Of a DNA stretch of 64,000 nt, positions 7,315-16,564 are shown in pieces. Where the stretch lies: contig CALALB010000017.1 of assembly GCA_937923175.1 (NCBI GenBank), positions 1 to 64,000 of the forward strand, given 5' to 3'. The position numbers were made by a program, and so were the translations under genes. Source of the stretch: an uncultured Chromatiaceae bacterium. GTDB lineage: Bacteria; Pseudomonadota; Gammaproteobacteria; Chromatiales; Chromatiaceae. The notes below the pieces were generated by a model that did no database searches, was not told the origin of the DNA, and saw nothing but the letters and a program-made list of their open reading frames with translations. How positions within the stretch are numbered: the first letter of the stretch is position 1; every line of letters starts with the position of its first letter.

Positions 7315-9489
7315 TTACACATGGACAGGGAGTTCGATGAGAAAGGTCGTTCCTTTGGGTTTGTTGTCCCGAACCCGGATGTATCCATTATGGTCTGCGA
7401 TAATCGCATTCACAATGGTTAATCCCAGCCCCGTTCCGCTCTTTTTGGTGGAATAGTAGGGTTCAAAGAGCTTCCCTTTGTCTTCGTCTGGAATTCCACA
7501 TCCATTATCGCTTACCTCGAGGCGGACCATCTGTAGCTTTGGATCATAACTGGTCTGGATTTTGATCTCTCCGTCCTTTTCAATAGCTGCCAGACTGTTC
7601 TTGATGAGATTGATCATCACTCGCTTCATCTGATCCCGATCAAGATTTAAAACAGGAAGCTCCTGGGGGACAAAATCAAATCGGGTCTCTTTATGAGCCT
7701 CCTTAAAGAGAATGAGTGTCTCTTGAATAATCTCGTTAAGGTGATTGGGAGTTGGGTTCGATGCGGGCATTCGGGCAAAATTTGAAAATTCATTGACCAT
7801 CCCCTTCAACTCTTCAACCTGTTTTACAATGGTAGAAGTACATTCATCAAACACGGCTCCATCCTGCCCGAGTTTTTCCAGATAACGCTTTCGCAACCGT
7901 TGAGCAGAGAGCTGAATCGGGGTAAGGGGATTCTTGATCTCATGGGCGATCCTCCGAGCGACTTCCCTCCAGGCAGCCACCCTCTGGGCTTTCATCAGTT
8001 GGGTCAGATCGTCAAAGACCGCTACAAACCCGAGGGGTTTCCCCTCCTCGTCCTTGAGGGTGGTCAGATTGATGAGCAGGGAGAGGGATTTCCCACCTAA
8101 TCGGACGGTCACCTGCCTTTCGATCGAATCTTTTTGTGACATCCGGAGCTCTTCCAGCATTTCCTCGATTTTCACGACATATTCTGGATTCAATACTTCA
8201 GTAAACTTTTTATCAAGGATGTCTTGGCCTTTCACCTCCAACATCTGTTCCGCAGAAGTATTGATGGTGGTGATCACCCCGCGATTGTCTATGGAGATAA
8301 CCCCTGCGGCTACGTTCTTAAGCACAATTTCCATATATTTTTTTCTCTGTTCCAGTTCTGAACGACTCACCTGGAGATCCCCCGTCATCTGATTAAAGGA
8401 TTGGACGAGTTTTCCAATCTCATCGCTTGCCTTCATCTCAATTCGGACATTTAGATCTCCCTCAGCAATCCGGTGGGTGGCCTCTGCGAGTTCTTTAATC
8501 GGACCCGTGATATCCCGGGCCAATCGGATGCCAAACCAGATGGCTGAAAAGACAATGAGAAGGGTGACCATCAACAGCGCCATCATATAACTGAACTTGA
8601 TAGGCTTTTTCAGAACCTTCAACTGTTTATAATCAACAAAGGCCTGTGAGATCTCACGCATCTTTCCCGCAAGGCTCTTCGGAATAAAGTATGATGCTAC
8701 CACTACGCCAATCACCTCCCCCTGATCCGAGGAGGGGAAGAGGGGAGCAATCCCTGTAATCATTTCTCCCTCTCCAACGGGCAGAGTTCGGGAGATTTCC
8801 TTCCCCGAAAAACCCACCTCCAGGAGGTCTTTGGGCGGCGGTATCGAGATGGTCTTCAGAGTAGGGTCTTCCACTCGAATTGCTCCCTCTCCGTCTTTCA
8901 TAAAGAGTCCGAGGGCGCTCAGATGGTATTCCCGTCGTTTTAATTCAAGCGTTTCTTTCAGTGGAGCCGTGAATTTACCGTTCTTCACCATGGATTGATG
9001 AACCAGATGCTTGCTGATCTGCCTGGCAGAGGAGACGCACTGGTTTGCAAAATCTCGGTAGTAGGTCTGGGCGACTTCTAAAGATCCCTGGAGAGATTGT
9101 TCGACCTGAGCCTTAAACCAGTGGTCCACACTGTTGGTAATAAATCCAACAGCAACGAAGAAGAGAAGAAAGGTGGGGATAAACGTGAGGCTCATAAAAG
9201 CGACAACCAGTTTGGTTCTGAGTTTAGCCCCCAAAATCTCCCTTTTCCTTTCAAAGACCAGTTTGACAAGGTTCCGGATCACAAGGAAGATGAGAAGGAG
9301 GATAAGGATGATGTTGATGTTGATGAGACTGAAAATGATGATGTTGTTGGCAATTGGAATCTGTTCCCCCACCAGAGGGATTTTCATTTCGAGAGTGGTG
9401 AGAAGAACGATTAGGATGGCGATGATACCGATGATGATGAGTTCGTTCCGTCGTCTTCTCTGATCTGCAGTGAGTTCCTTTTTCGTCAT
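7315..9489 (-). CDS. NtrY-type membrane sensor histidine kinase
   Basis: A 724-residue kinase with the NtrY layout: two or three N-terminal membrane helices (about residues 15-80 and 95-120), a periplasmic sensor stretch, a helix near residue 300, HAMP, PAS, HisKA and HATPase. The phospho-acceptor is His516 in RRIAHEIKNPL. The N box is INLIKNSLAA, and the G boxes are DNGCGIP and KSGTGLGL, all intact. NtrY kinases usually pair with an NtrC-type sigma-54 activator and sense nitrogen or envelope state. No response regulator is adjacent, so in this window it is an orphan. Confidence 0.9.
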   Translation of the reverse strand: MTKKELTADQRRRRNELIIIGIIAILIVLLTTLEMKIPLVGEQIPIANNIIIFSLININIILILLLIFLVIRNLVKLVFERKREILGAKLRTKLVVAFMSLTFIPTFLLFFVAVGFITNSVDHWFKAQVEQSLQGSLEVAQTYYRDFANQCVSSARQISKHLVHQSMVKNGKFTAPLKETLELKRREYHLSALGLFMKDGEGAIRVEDPTLKTISIPPPKDLLEVGFSGKEISRTLPVGEGEMITGIAPLFPSSDQGEVIGVVVASYFIPKSLAGKMREISQAFVDYKQLKVLKKPIKFSYMMALLMVTLLIVFSAIWFGIRLARDITGPIKELAEATHRIAEGDLNVRIEMKASDEIGKLVQSFNQMTGDLQVSRSELEQRKKYMEIVLKNVAAGVISIDNRGVITTINTSAEQMLEVKGQDILDKKFTEVLNPEYVVKIEEMLEELRMSQKDSIERQVTVRLGGKSLSLLINLTTLKDEEGKPLGFVAVFDDLTQLMKAQRVAAWREVARRIAHEIKNPLTPIQLSAQRLRKRYLEKLGQDGAVFDECTSTIVKQVEELKGMVNEFSNFARMPASNPTPNHLNEIIQETLILFKEAHKETRFDFVPQELPVLNLDRDQMKRVMINLIKNSLAAIEKDGEIKIQTSYDPKLQMVRLEVSDNGCGIPDEDKGKLFEPYYSTKKSGTGLGLTIVNAIIADHNGYIRVRDNKPKGTTFLIELPVHV

Positions 9490-9679
9490 ACAGGCATGTA
9501 GATTAGGGTAAGGGCGACGAAGATCGTTTTTTCTCGTTGTTCAGTGCTTATCGACCTTTGCTAACGGTTAGGCAAAAAGAATGACGAGATCATCCCTGAA
9601 ACCCTTTATGATCGAAACAAGTCTCGTCACCCTCCCCTAACATCCTTCCACGTTCTCGTTTTTTAAATAGAGGGGATTC

Positions 9680-10098
9680 GAAAGGGACAATAAGCCGAGT
9701 TCTGTGTTCCGACTTCTCTTTCCCGATAGGTCGAAATGATGGCCATTTATCTGGGATTCTGATTGCTCAGAACCTCAAGCGACCTAACCCGTCCCGCCCT
9801 TATTCCATTCTACCGGAATAAATTTGAATGGGCAGTTCTTATCCCCCTGGACGGGGAGAAGCGGGACCTATTTGGTCTTGCTCCGGGTGGGGTTTACCCT
9901 GCCGTTGGTGTTACCACCAACGCGGTGCGCTCTTACCGCACCTTTTCACCCTTACCGACTGGAGCCCAGCCGGCGGTTTGTTTTCTGTGGCACTGTCCGT
10001 GGACTCGCGTCCCCCAGGCGTTACCTGGCACCCTGCCCGCTGGAGCCCGGACTTTCCTCCCCTTCCAGATAGAAAGGGCGACTGTCTGGCCAACTCCC
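9680..10098 (-). ncRNA. rnpB: RNase P RNA (bacterial A type), apparently a chimera of two genes
   Basis: Catalytic RNA of RNase P, which matures tRNA 5' ends. The minus strand shows the conserved blocks in order: GAGGAAAGTCCGGGCTCC, GGTGCCAGGTAACGCC, GGTGCGGTAAGAGCGCACCG, CCGGAGCAAGACCAAATAGG, and ACAGAACTCGGCTTAT at the 3' end. The terminal helices do not close. The 5' strand of P1 (GGAGTTGGCC) faces GTCCCTTTC. The P2 strand GACAGTC finds no GACTGTC near the 3' end. P4 pairs CCGGG with CTCGG through a G.U. The 5' end follows rsmI, the gammaproteobacterial order, while the 3' end runs into the AT-rich block. An AT-rich -10-like stretch (about 10102-10110) precedes the 5' end. Confidence 0.88.
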
Positions 10099-10164
10099 GA
10101 AATAATATTAACAAAACCCAGTACCCTGAACCGCTCCTCCAGCCAGGAATGCGATCCAAGACCG

Positions 10165-11025
10165 CTAGCGGCGAGCGCCCAGACCGCGCTCCAAGCCAAG
10201 CCGATACAGCTCGGATTTATGGACACCGGTCAAGCGGGCGGTCAGGGCAGCGGCCTGAGCCAGAGGGAGGGTTTCGGCTAGGATGCGCAGGGTACGCAAG
10301 ACCTCGCCGGAGACGGCCTTCGGCTCAGAGGGAGGACAGCCTTCGATGAGGATCACCAATTCACCGCGCCGCTGATCGGCATCGGCCTGCAAACAGGCGC
10401 TCAGTTCGCCCACCGATCCGCATAAAAAGGTCTCAAAACGTTTGGTGAGCTCGCGGGCGATCACGAGCCGCCGCCCTGCACCGAACACCGCCTGCAGATC
10501 TGCAAGGGTCTCTAGCACCCGCTGGGGGCTTTCATAGAGGATCAGGGTGCCGGGCTCCGCGGCGACCGCCTCGAGCCAGGCGCGCCGACGGGACTGGGTG
10601 CGCGGCGGAAAGCCCAAAAACAAAAATCGATCGCTGGGCAGACCGGCTGCAGACAGGGCGCAGATTGCGGCATTGGGACCTGGGATCGGAACGACGCGGA
10701 TACTCCGCGCCCGGGCTGTTGCAACCAGTTGATAACCCGGATCACTGATCAGAGGTGTCCCTGCCTCCGAGACCAAGGCGAGGTGTTCGCCTGCCGCCAG
10801 CCGCGCTAGCAGCCGCGGGGTCATTTCCGATTCATTGTGTTCATGATAGGCGATCAGCTCGGTTGCAATCCCCAGATGGCTCAACAACTGTCGGGTAGTG
10901 CGCGTATCCTCGGCGGCGATGGCAACAACCTCGGCCAACACCTGACGGGCGCGTGCGCTCAGATCCCCGAGATTACCGATCGGTGTCGCCACCACATAGA
11001 GTATTCCGCTCTGAACTTGCATCAA
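10165..11025 (-). CDS. rsmI: 16S rRNA (cytidine1402-2'-O)-methyltransferase RsmI
   Basis: RsmI 2'-O-methylates C1402 of 16S rRNA using SAM. The 286-residue protein has the tetrapyrrole-methylase-like fold: YVVATPIGNLGDLS at the N-terminus, EDTRTTRQLLSHLG, EAGTPLISDPG for SAM binding, and PIPGPNAAICALSAAGLP. Length fits the family. rnpB follows on the same strand, an order seen in Pseudomonas and relatives. It diverges from yraN across about 105 bases. MM at the start leaves a one-codon ambiguity. Confidence 0.96.
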   Translation of the reverse strand: MMQVQSGILYVVATPIGNLGDLSARARQVLAEVVAIAAEDTRTTRQLLSHLGIATELIAYHEHNESEMTPRLLARLAAGEHLALVSEAGTPLISDPGYQLVATARARSIRVVPIPGPNAAICALSAAGLPSDRFLFLGFPPRTQSRRRAWLEAVAAEPGTLILYESPQRVLETLADLQAVFGAGRRLVIARELTKRFETFLCGSVGELSACLQADADQRRGELVILIEGCPPSEPKAVSGEVLRTLRILAETLPLAQAAALTARLTGVHKSELYRLGLERGLGARR

Positions 11026-11130
11026 CCCTTGTCCCCATCGCCCGCGATGGACCCAATACAGGTTATAAACAGGTTATGAAGGCGTTCGAGTGGTTCGCCT
11101 ACCCATGATACTCGCTGGATACCAGGCGCC

Positions 11131-11514
11131 ATGACTAAACCCGATCTACCCCGCCCCCGTAGATCCGACCGGCGCGCCCTTGGGCAACGGAAGGAACGGC
11201 TTGCTGAATCCTTTCTGATCGCCCAGGGGCTGCGGTCGGTTGCGCGCAACCATCGCTGTCGTTTTGGCGAGATCGATCTGGTGATGCGCGAGCAGGATAC
11301 CCTGGTGTTTGTCGAGGTGCGTTATCGGCGGTCCAATCGGTTCGGGGGGGCGGCAGCGAGCGTGGACACCCACAAACAACACCGCCTGATTCAGGCGGCG
11401 CGCGACTATCTCATGCGCCATCCCACCCCTTTGGCCTGTCGCTTCGATGTCGTGGCAATCGGCGCTGCGGATGAGATCCAATGGATCAGACAGGCATTCA
11501 GTCTCGGGTTCTAG
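11131..11514 (+). CDS. yraN: YraN/UPF0102 family predicted nuclease
   Basis: A 127-residue UPF0102 protein with a restriction-endonuclease-like fold. The core motifs are present: GLRSVARNHRCRFGEIDLV, then DTLVFVEVRYR carrying the acidic residues of the predicted active site. Length is typical. In enterics the order is rsmI, lpoA, yraN, diaA, dolP. Here lpoA and the SIS-domain gene are absent and a broken BON gene follows directly. The biological role of the family is not established. Confidence 0.92.
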   Translation: MTKPDLPRPRRSDRRALGQRKERLAESFLIAQGLRSVARNHRCRFGEIDLVMREQDTLVFVEVRYRRSNRFGGAAASVDTHKQHRLIQAARDYLMRHPTPLACRFDVVAIGAADEIQWIRQAFSLGF

Positions 11515-11516
11515 AC

Positions 11517-12011
11517 ATGCACCAGGGATTCGGTTGCCCAATCGCCCAGGGCCCCGATCTGCTGCAGCAGGCAGGTCGGCTGATCCGGCTGGCGGCGGTC
11601 ATTGATGATCGCCGCCCCGCTCAAACCATCCTGGACGATCGTCAGATCGAACTCGCCGCTCAGCAGCTCCTTGCCGTCGCCGAAATCGGCACGATTGGCG
11701 CAGCGCCCTGCCAGCCGGATCGGCCACCTACCCAAGGTCGCCCAGGTGATCGACGAGATCCGTGTCGGACCCCCCTGAGCTCAGCCCGGCAAGCCGAGGA
11801 CCTGGCGCTCGCTGGCCGGATCAAGCTCGCGCTTGCCGGCATCGCCCTGCCCGACTTCGATCCAGCCCGGGTCAAGCCAGTGGTCGCCGAGGGGGTAGTC
11901 TATCTCCTTGGCCTGGTCACCCCGCAAGAGGCCGAGCCGGTCGCCGAGCGCGCCCGCCGGATTCCCGGGGTAAAAACCTTAGTCTTGCTTTTCGAGTACT
12001 GGAATGCCTGA
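11517..12011 (+). pseudogene. broken BON-domain lipoprotein gene (DolP/YraP-like)
   Basis: The C-terminal 75 residues are a clear BON domain (RQAEDLALAGRIKLAL, then VVYLLGLVTPQEAE). Upstream, DDRRPAQTILDDRQIEL matches the family N-terminus after the signal, but no signal peptide or lipobox precedes it. The end of the first BON domain (LPKVAQVIDEIRVGPP) lies in a different frame, at 11710-11778. So the reading frame is broken twice, with part of BON1 apparently deleted, and the second break sits in a run of six C. Either the gene is decayed or base-calling errors and a deletion are present. The last bases overlap the ATG of the FAD oxidase gene. Confidence 0.65.
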
Positions 12012-13392
12012 TTTAACCCAAGGCCTGCGGGCCGAATTGGCGCGCCTTGCCGGACCTGCCGGATTGCTCACCGACCCTGCCGATTGCTGGCCCTATGGCT
12101 ATGACAATAGCCGCCGCCAGGCCCTCCCCCAGGCGGTGGTCTTCGCCCGCGATGAGGAACAGATCGCCCGTCTCGTGCGCCTCTGCGCCGAGGCCGGACT
12201 GCCGCTGATTGCCCGCGGTTTGGGTACAGGGACCACGGGGGCAAGCGTACCGGATCGAGGCGGGATCGTCTTGTCTTTCGAGCGGATGGACCGGATCCGC
12301 CATTTTGCGCCCAAAGACCGGTTGATCATCGTCGAGCCAGGGCTCACCAATGCCCGTTTACAACAGGCAGTGGCCCAAGCGGGTTTCTTCTGGCCGCCCG
12401 ACCCGACCAGCGCCGCTGTGTGCACCATCGGGGGAAACCTGGCCCATAACTCGGCTGGACCACGCGCGGTTAAATATGGCACACCCCGCGAGAATACCCT
12501 GGGGCTGTGGGCGGTCAATGGTATCGGCGAGATCTTCCAAACGGGGGTGCTGACCACCAAGGGGGTGGTGGGCTATGATCTGACGCGCCTGCTGATCGGC
12601 TCGGAGGGCACGCTCGCCATCATCACCGAGGCGACCCTGAAACTGACCCCTCTGCCGGAGGCCAAACGTACCCTGCGCGCGGTCTATACCGATGCCCATG
12701 CGGCAGCGCGCGCGGTCTCCGCGATCATGGCCCAGCCGGTGGTCCCCTGCGCCCTCGAGTTCATGGATGGTGCGGCGATCGCCCTAGCCCGCTCCTATCG
12801 CGAGCTCGATCTCCCCGCAAATTCAGGGGCGTTGTTGATGATCGAGGTCGATGGACCAGCCTCCTGCATTGCCGAGGCCCAGCAAGCGGTCGCTGCAGCA
12901 GCGCGTACGCCTGGGCTTATAGAACTCAGGCTTGCTGCGACCGCGGCCGAGGTCGCGGCGCTTTGGCAGACGCGCAAGGCGCTCTCGCCGGCATTGCGCC
13001 AGATCGCCCCGAAAAAGATCAACGAGGATGTCGCTGTACCGGTCTCGCAGCTCGGGACCTTCATCGATGGCCTAGAACGACTGGGACAAGAGACCGGGAT
13101 CCGTATCGTCAATTTTGGCCATGCCGGCAATGGCAATATCCATGTCAATCTGCTCATCGACCCAGAGGATCCCGAGGAGCTTGAGCGCGCCGCCCAGTGT
13201 CTGGATGGGGTCTTCGCCCTGGTGCTCCGTCTGGGTGGGACCCTGTCGGGCGAGCATGGGGTCGGTCTAGAAAAACGCGAGTTCATCGCCCGCGAGCTCG
13301 ATCCCTTGGCGCTTCGCCTCATGCGGGCCATCAAGTCCCAATTTGACCCAAAAGGGATTCTCAATCCAGGTAAGACACTGCCGCTTGCCTGA
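12004..13392 (+). CDS. FAD-linked oxidase, D-lactate/glycolate dehydrogenase type
   Basis: A 462-residue protein of the GlcD/Dld family that oxidises a 2-hydroxy acid and passes electrons to a quinone or an Fe-S partner. The FAD_binding_4 domain shows RGLGTGTTGASVP, GGNLAHNSAGPRAVKYG and GYDLTRLLIGSEGTLAIITE. The FAD-oxidase C domain shows NFGHAGNGNIHVNLL and GTLSGEHGVGLEKREF. No GlcE or GlcF partner lies nearby, which favours a single-subunit D-lactate dehydrogenase over glycolate oxidase. The start overlaps the preceding pseudogene by eight bases. It converges with ptsP. Confidence 0.88.
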   Translation: MPDLTQGLRAELARLAGPAGLLTDPADCWPYGYDNSRRQALPQAVVFARDEEQIARLVRLCAEAGLPLIARGLGTGTTGASVPDRGGIVLSFERMDRIRHFAPKDRLIIVEPGLTNARLQQAVAQAGFFWPPDPTSAAVCTIGGNLAHNSAGPRAVKYGTPRENTLGLWAVNGIGEIFQTGVLTTKGVVGYDLTRLLIGSEGTLAIITEATLKLTPLPEAKRTLRAVYTDAHAAARAVSAIMAQPVVPCALEFMDGAAIALARSYRELDLPANSGALLMIEVDGPASCIAEAQQAVAAAARTPGLIELRLAATAAEVAALWQTRKALSPALRQIAPKKINEDVAVPVSQLGTFIDGLERLGQETGIRIVNFGHAGNGNIHVNLLIDPEDPEELERAAQCLDGVFALVLRLGGTLSGEHGVGLEKREFIARELDPLALRLMRAIKSQFDPKGILNPGKTLPLA

Positions 13393-13398
13393 GGCGCG

Positions 13399-15705
13399 TC
13401 AGCGCCCTGGCCGCACCAGGCCGCCGAGCCCGATATCCTCGAGGGCAGTGATCAATAGACGGCGCACCGATTTGGCATCCTCGCATTGCAGGGCCAGATT
13501 GAGCAGCTCGCGCGCCCGGGCGCGGCTGGTGCTGCGGATCACCTTCTTGACCCGCAGCAGACTGCCTGCACCCATGCTGAGGCTGTGAACGCCGATCCCA
13601 AGCAATAAACCAGTGGCCAGGGGGTCGCCGGCCATCTCGCCGCAGACACTGACCTCGCGCCCATAGGCCCTGGCGCCATTGACGATCTGCACCAAGGCAT
13701 GCAAAACGGCGGGATGATATTCGGTATAGAGCTTGGCGACATGGGGGTTATTACGATCGACAGCCAGGAGATACTGGGTCAGATCATTGGTCCCAACCGA
13801 CAAGAAATCGACCCGCCGCGCCAAGGACTCAACCTGATAAACCGCCGCCGGGACCTCGATCATGACCCCAACTGGCGGCATCCGCACCTGATAACCCTCC
13901 TCCAGGAGTTCATCATGGGCACGCCGGATGAGCGATAAGGCATCATCGACCTCGCCGACGGTGCTGATCATCGGGATCAGGATCTGGAGATTATCCAGCC
14001 CGATGGCTGCGCGCAGCAGGGCGCGCGCCTGGGTGAGAAAGATCTCAGGTTGATCCAGGGTCACGCGGATACCGCGCCAGCCGAGGAATGGATTGGCCTC
14101 CTGCACCGGGAAATAGGGCAGTGGTTTGTCGCCGCCGACATCGAGCATGCGGATGGTCACCGGGCGGGGGGCAAAGAGCTCCAGGACAGAGCGATAATTG
14201 GACATCTGGGCCGCCTCGCTCGGGAAGCTGTCGCGCACGATAAAGGGCAGCTCGGTGCGATAAAGACCCACGCCTGCCGATTCCTCGATGCCGAGCGGGC
14301 GGTTCTCTGAGACCAGGCCGGTGTTGAGATAAAGGGGGATCGTATAGCCATCAGTAGTCTCGGCGGGCAGATGGCGCAGGGCCTGAAGCTCGTTGGTGAG
14401 GGCGGCATCATCGGCAGCGAGCCGCTGATATTCAGCGCGCACCGCCGGCCCCGGTGAGACATAGACCCGTCCGCGATAGCCATCCACCACCATCTCGCGC
14501 CCTTCAACCCGGCTAAGCGGCAGATCAGCGACCCCCATGGCCGCGGGCACGCCCATGCCGCGCGCCAGGATCCCGACATGGGACGAGCCCGAGCCTGCGG
14601 TCGAGACGATCCCCGCGAGACGCTCACGCGGCACGGCGGAGATCTGCAGCACACTGAGTTCCTCACCCACCAGGATGGTCTGGGGCGGATATTGGATAGG
14701 TGCAGCCACCCGATGTTGCAGATGCATCAGGATGCAGCGGCCTAGGTCGCGCACATCTGCGGCGCGCTCGCGCAGATAGGGATCCTCCATCGCCTCGAAG
14801 GCGCGCGCATGTTCAGCAATGGTCTCACGCAAGGCCCCAGGCGCCCAATTGCCGGCGCGGATGCGCGCCAGGGTCCCATCGATCAGGGTGTCGCTTTCAA
14901 GCATCAGGCGCCAGGCATCGAACAGTGCCAGGTCGTCGGCCCCTAGATGATCGCGACTGCGTCCAGCAAAACGTTCAAGCTCCTGGGCAACCGCGCCCAA
15001 CGCCCGCTCAAACCCCTCGACTTCGGCCTCGATGTCATCGGCGATCCGATCGGGCACCGCGTCCAGATCAGCCGGTGGATAGACCACCACCGCCTGGCCA
15101 ATTCCAATCCCTGGGGATGCTGCCAGACCAGGCAGGAAACGCTGGGGGATGCCGCCATCCTGCAAGCGGCTCAATTCACCGCTGGTTCGGGCATAGGTGA
15201 TGGCCCCCGCTAGCTGCGAGGCCAGGGTCATGACGAAGGTGACCTCATCCTCCCCGAAATGCCGGCTCTGGCGCTGGCGCAATACCAGGACGCCTAGGAC
15301 CTTGCGGTTTTGGATGATTGGGGCGCCGAGAAACCCGTGATAACGCTCCTCGCCACTGTCGATAATACGCTCATAACGGGGATGATTGGCGGCATCATCG
15401 AGATTGACCAGCTCAGCACGCTCACTCACCAAACCAATCAAGCCCCGCCCAAGCTCGATCCGAACCCGACCCACCGCCTCTTGCGGCAGACCATCTGTGG
15501 CCTGGAGGACATGGCGCTGATGCTCATAATCATTCAGATAGACCGAACACACATCCGCCCCAACCACCTGTTTGACCCGCCGTACGATGATCGCCAACGC
15601 CTGTTCGAGATCGGGCGCGTCATTGACCTCTTGGACGATCCGGCGCAATGAGCCGAGCACGCTCGGCGAGGCTGCAGGCCCGATAGGGGATGGGTATTCA
15701 GTCAC
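13399..15705 (-). CDS. ptsP: phosphoenolpyruvate-protein phosphotransferase PtsP (EI-Ntr)
   Basis: First enzyme of the nitrogen PTS: it takes phosphate from PEP and passes it to NPr, regulating nitrogen and potassium metabolism rather than sugar uptake. The 768-residue layout is an N-terminal GAF domain (about 20-170), the EI N-domain, the swivelling phosphohistidine domain with His376 in GSGSSHVGILARGMG, and the PEP-binding barrel (GIRVTLDQPEIF, SVGTNDLTQY, SVCGEMAGDP). The GAF domain separates it from sugar EI. It lies downstream of rppH on the same strand, the same pair as in E. coli. Confidence 0.96.
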   Translation of the reverse strand: MTEYPSPIGPAASPSVLGSLRRIVQEVNDAPDLEQALAIIVRRVKQVVGADVCSVYLNDYEHQRHVLQATDGLPQEAVGRVRIELGRGLIGLVSERAELVNLDDAANHPRYERIIDSGEERYHGFLGAPIIQNRKVLGVLVLRQRQSRHFGEDEVTFVMTLASQLAGAITYARTSGELSRLQDGGIPQRFLPGLAASPGIGIGQAVVVYPPADLDAVPDRIADDIEAEVEGFERALGAVAQELERFAGRSRDHLGADDLALFDAWRLMLESDTLIDGTLARIRAGNWAPGALRETIAEHARAFEAMEDPYLRERAADVRDLGRCILMHLQHRVAAPIQYPPQTILVGEELSVLQISAVPRERLAGIVSTAGSGSSHVGILARGMGVPAAMGVADLPLSRVEGREMVVDGYRGRVYVSPGPAVRAEYQRLAADDAALTNELQALRHLPAETTDGYTIPLYLNTGLVSENRPLGIEESAGVGLYRTELPFIVRDSFPSEAAQMSNYRSVLELFAPRPVTIRMLDVGGDKPLPYFPVQEANPFLGWRGIRVTLDQPEIFLTQARALLRAAIGLDNLQILIPMISTVGEVDDALSLIRRAHDELLEEGYQVRMPPVGVMIEVPAAVYQVESLARRVDFLSVGTNDLTQYLLAVDRNNPHVAKLYTEYHPAVLHALVQIVNGARAYGREVSVCGEMAGDPLATGLLLGIGVHSLSMGAGSLLRVKKVIRSTSRARARELLNLALQCEDAKSVRRLLITALEDIGLGGLVRPGR

Positions 15706-15774
15706 GTCTCGCTCGATTTGTACCAGACCGGATCACTGCCCCAGGACGTCCCCTTGGACAGGTGTCCCTTCAGG

Positions 15775-15804
15775 CCCCGAGACGGCGGTCCCCGAGACGG
15801 CGGT
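15775..15804. repeat. 15-bp perfect tandem duplication
   Basis: CCCCGAGACGGCGGT occurs twice head to tail in the ptsP-rppH spacer. It has the look of a recent slippage duplication, with no function evident. Confidence 0.7.
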
Positions 15805-15822
15805 ATCCATGGATCGAGTCAC

Positions 15823-16365
15823 TCACAGATAACTGGACTTGAGCAATCCTGGCCGATCCACACGATGGGGATGGGGTTCGGGCATCCCTTCTGGGTAGAG
15901 CAGCGGTGCCAGCTCCTCTAGGGCCTGCTGATAGACATGGCGTTTGAAATAAACGACCTCATAGAGCGGCTGCCAGTATCTCACCCACCGCCAGGCGTCG
16001 AACTCGGGTTTGGCAGTGCGGTTGAGACAAAAGGCATCGTCACCACAGTGCACGCGCAGCATGAACCACAATTGCTTCTGTCCGATGCAGGTCGGCCCGC
16101 AGCCATGGCGCCGGATATAGCGCTTGGGCAGGTGATAACGCAGCCAACTGCGGGTACAGCCGAGGATGGTCACATCCTGTTCGCGCAGTCCGACCTCCTC
16201 CTCAAGCTCGCGAAAAAGGGCCTGTTCAGGCGTTTCATGGGCATTGATGCCGCCCTGGGGGAATTGCCACGCGTTTTGGCCAATGCGGCGTCCCCAGAAG
16301 AGGCGGCGTTCCTGATTGGTCAGGATGATGCCAACATTGGGTCTGAAGCCGTCATGATCGATCAA
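15823..16365 (-). CDS. rppH: RNA pyrophosphohydrolase RppH
   Basis: RppH removes pyrophosphate from the 5' end of transcripts and so triggers decay by RNase E. The 180-residue protein begins [11 protein letters not shown] and carries a complete Nudix box from Gly38 to Leu60 (REL..EE motif in [12 protein letters not shown]), then WLRYHLP and [10 protein letters not shown] typical of RppH. It precedes ptsP on the same strand, matching the rppH-ptsP pair of other Gammaproteobacteria. Confidence 0.96.
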   Translation of the reverse strand: MIDHDGFRPNVGIILTNQERRLFWGRRIGQNAWQFPQGGINAHETPEQALFRELEEEVGLREQDVTILGCTRSWLRYHLPKRYIRRHGCGPTCIGQKQLWFMLRVHCGDDAFCLNRTAKPEFDAWRWVRYWQPLYEVVYFKRHVYQQALEELAPLLYPEGMPEPHPHRVDRPGLLKSSYL

Positions 16366-16564
16366 GGACGGTCTCTCCTTGGGTGGTGGCTTGTATTTAT
16401 TCTTTCATAGACCCCTTGGATGCAGCAAGGGCGCAGTGCATATAGCGATTTTGAATCAAGCACTTGTTGAATCAGGCGGTTAGCCGGACCGACCCCTCTA
16501 CCTCCCCCCTAGCCCACCCTTGCGGATCAGGGGCTAACCCTGGGAGGATTAGATCTAGTCTGGA

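Noticed and set aside
7119-7340. 73-aa plus ORF over the hairpin repeat
   Set aside because: No ribosome binding site, no hydrophobic or family pattern, and it overlaps the terminator and the end of the kinase gene.
9680-10098. Genuine horizontal recombination inside rnpB
   Set aside because: A hybrid with unpaired P1 and P2 would probably be poorly functional, and the gene is essential. An assembly join is simpler.
11511-11735. Minus-strand ORF that looks protein-like (INDRRQPDQP...)
   Set aside because: Its codons are exact reverse complements of the plus-strand BON frame codons, so its GC bias is a shadow. The plus strand has a recognisable family motif.
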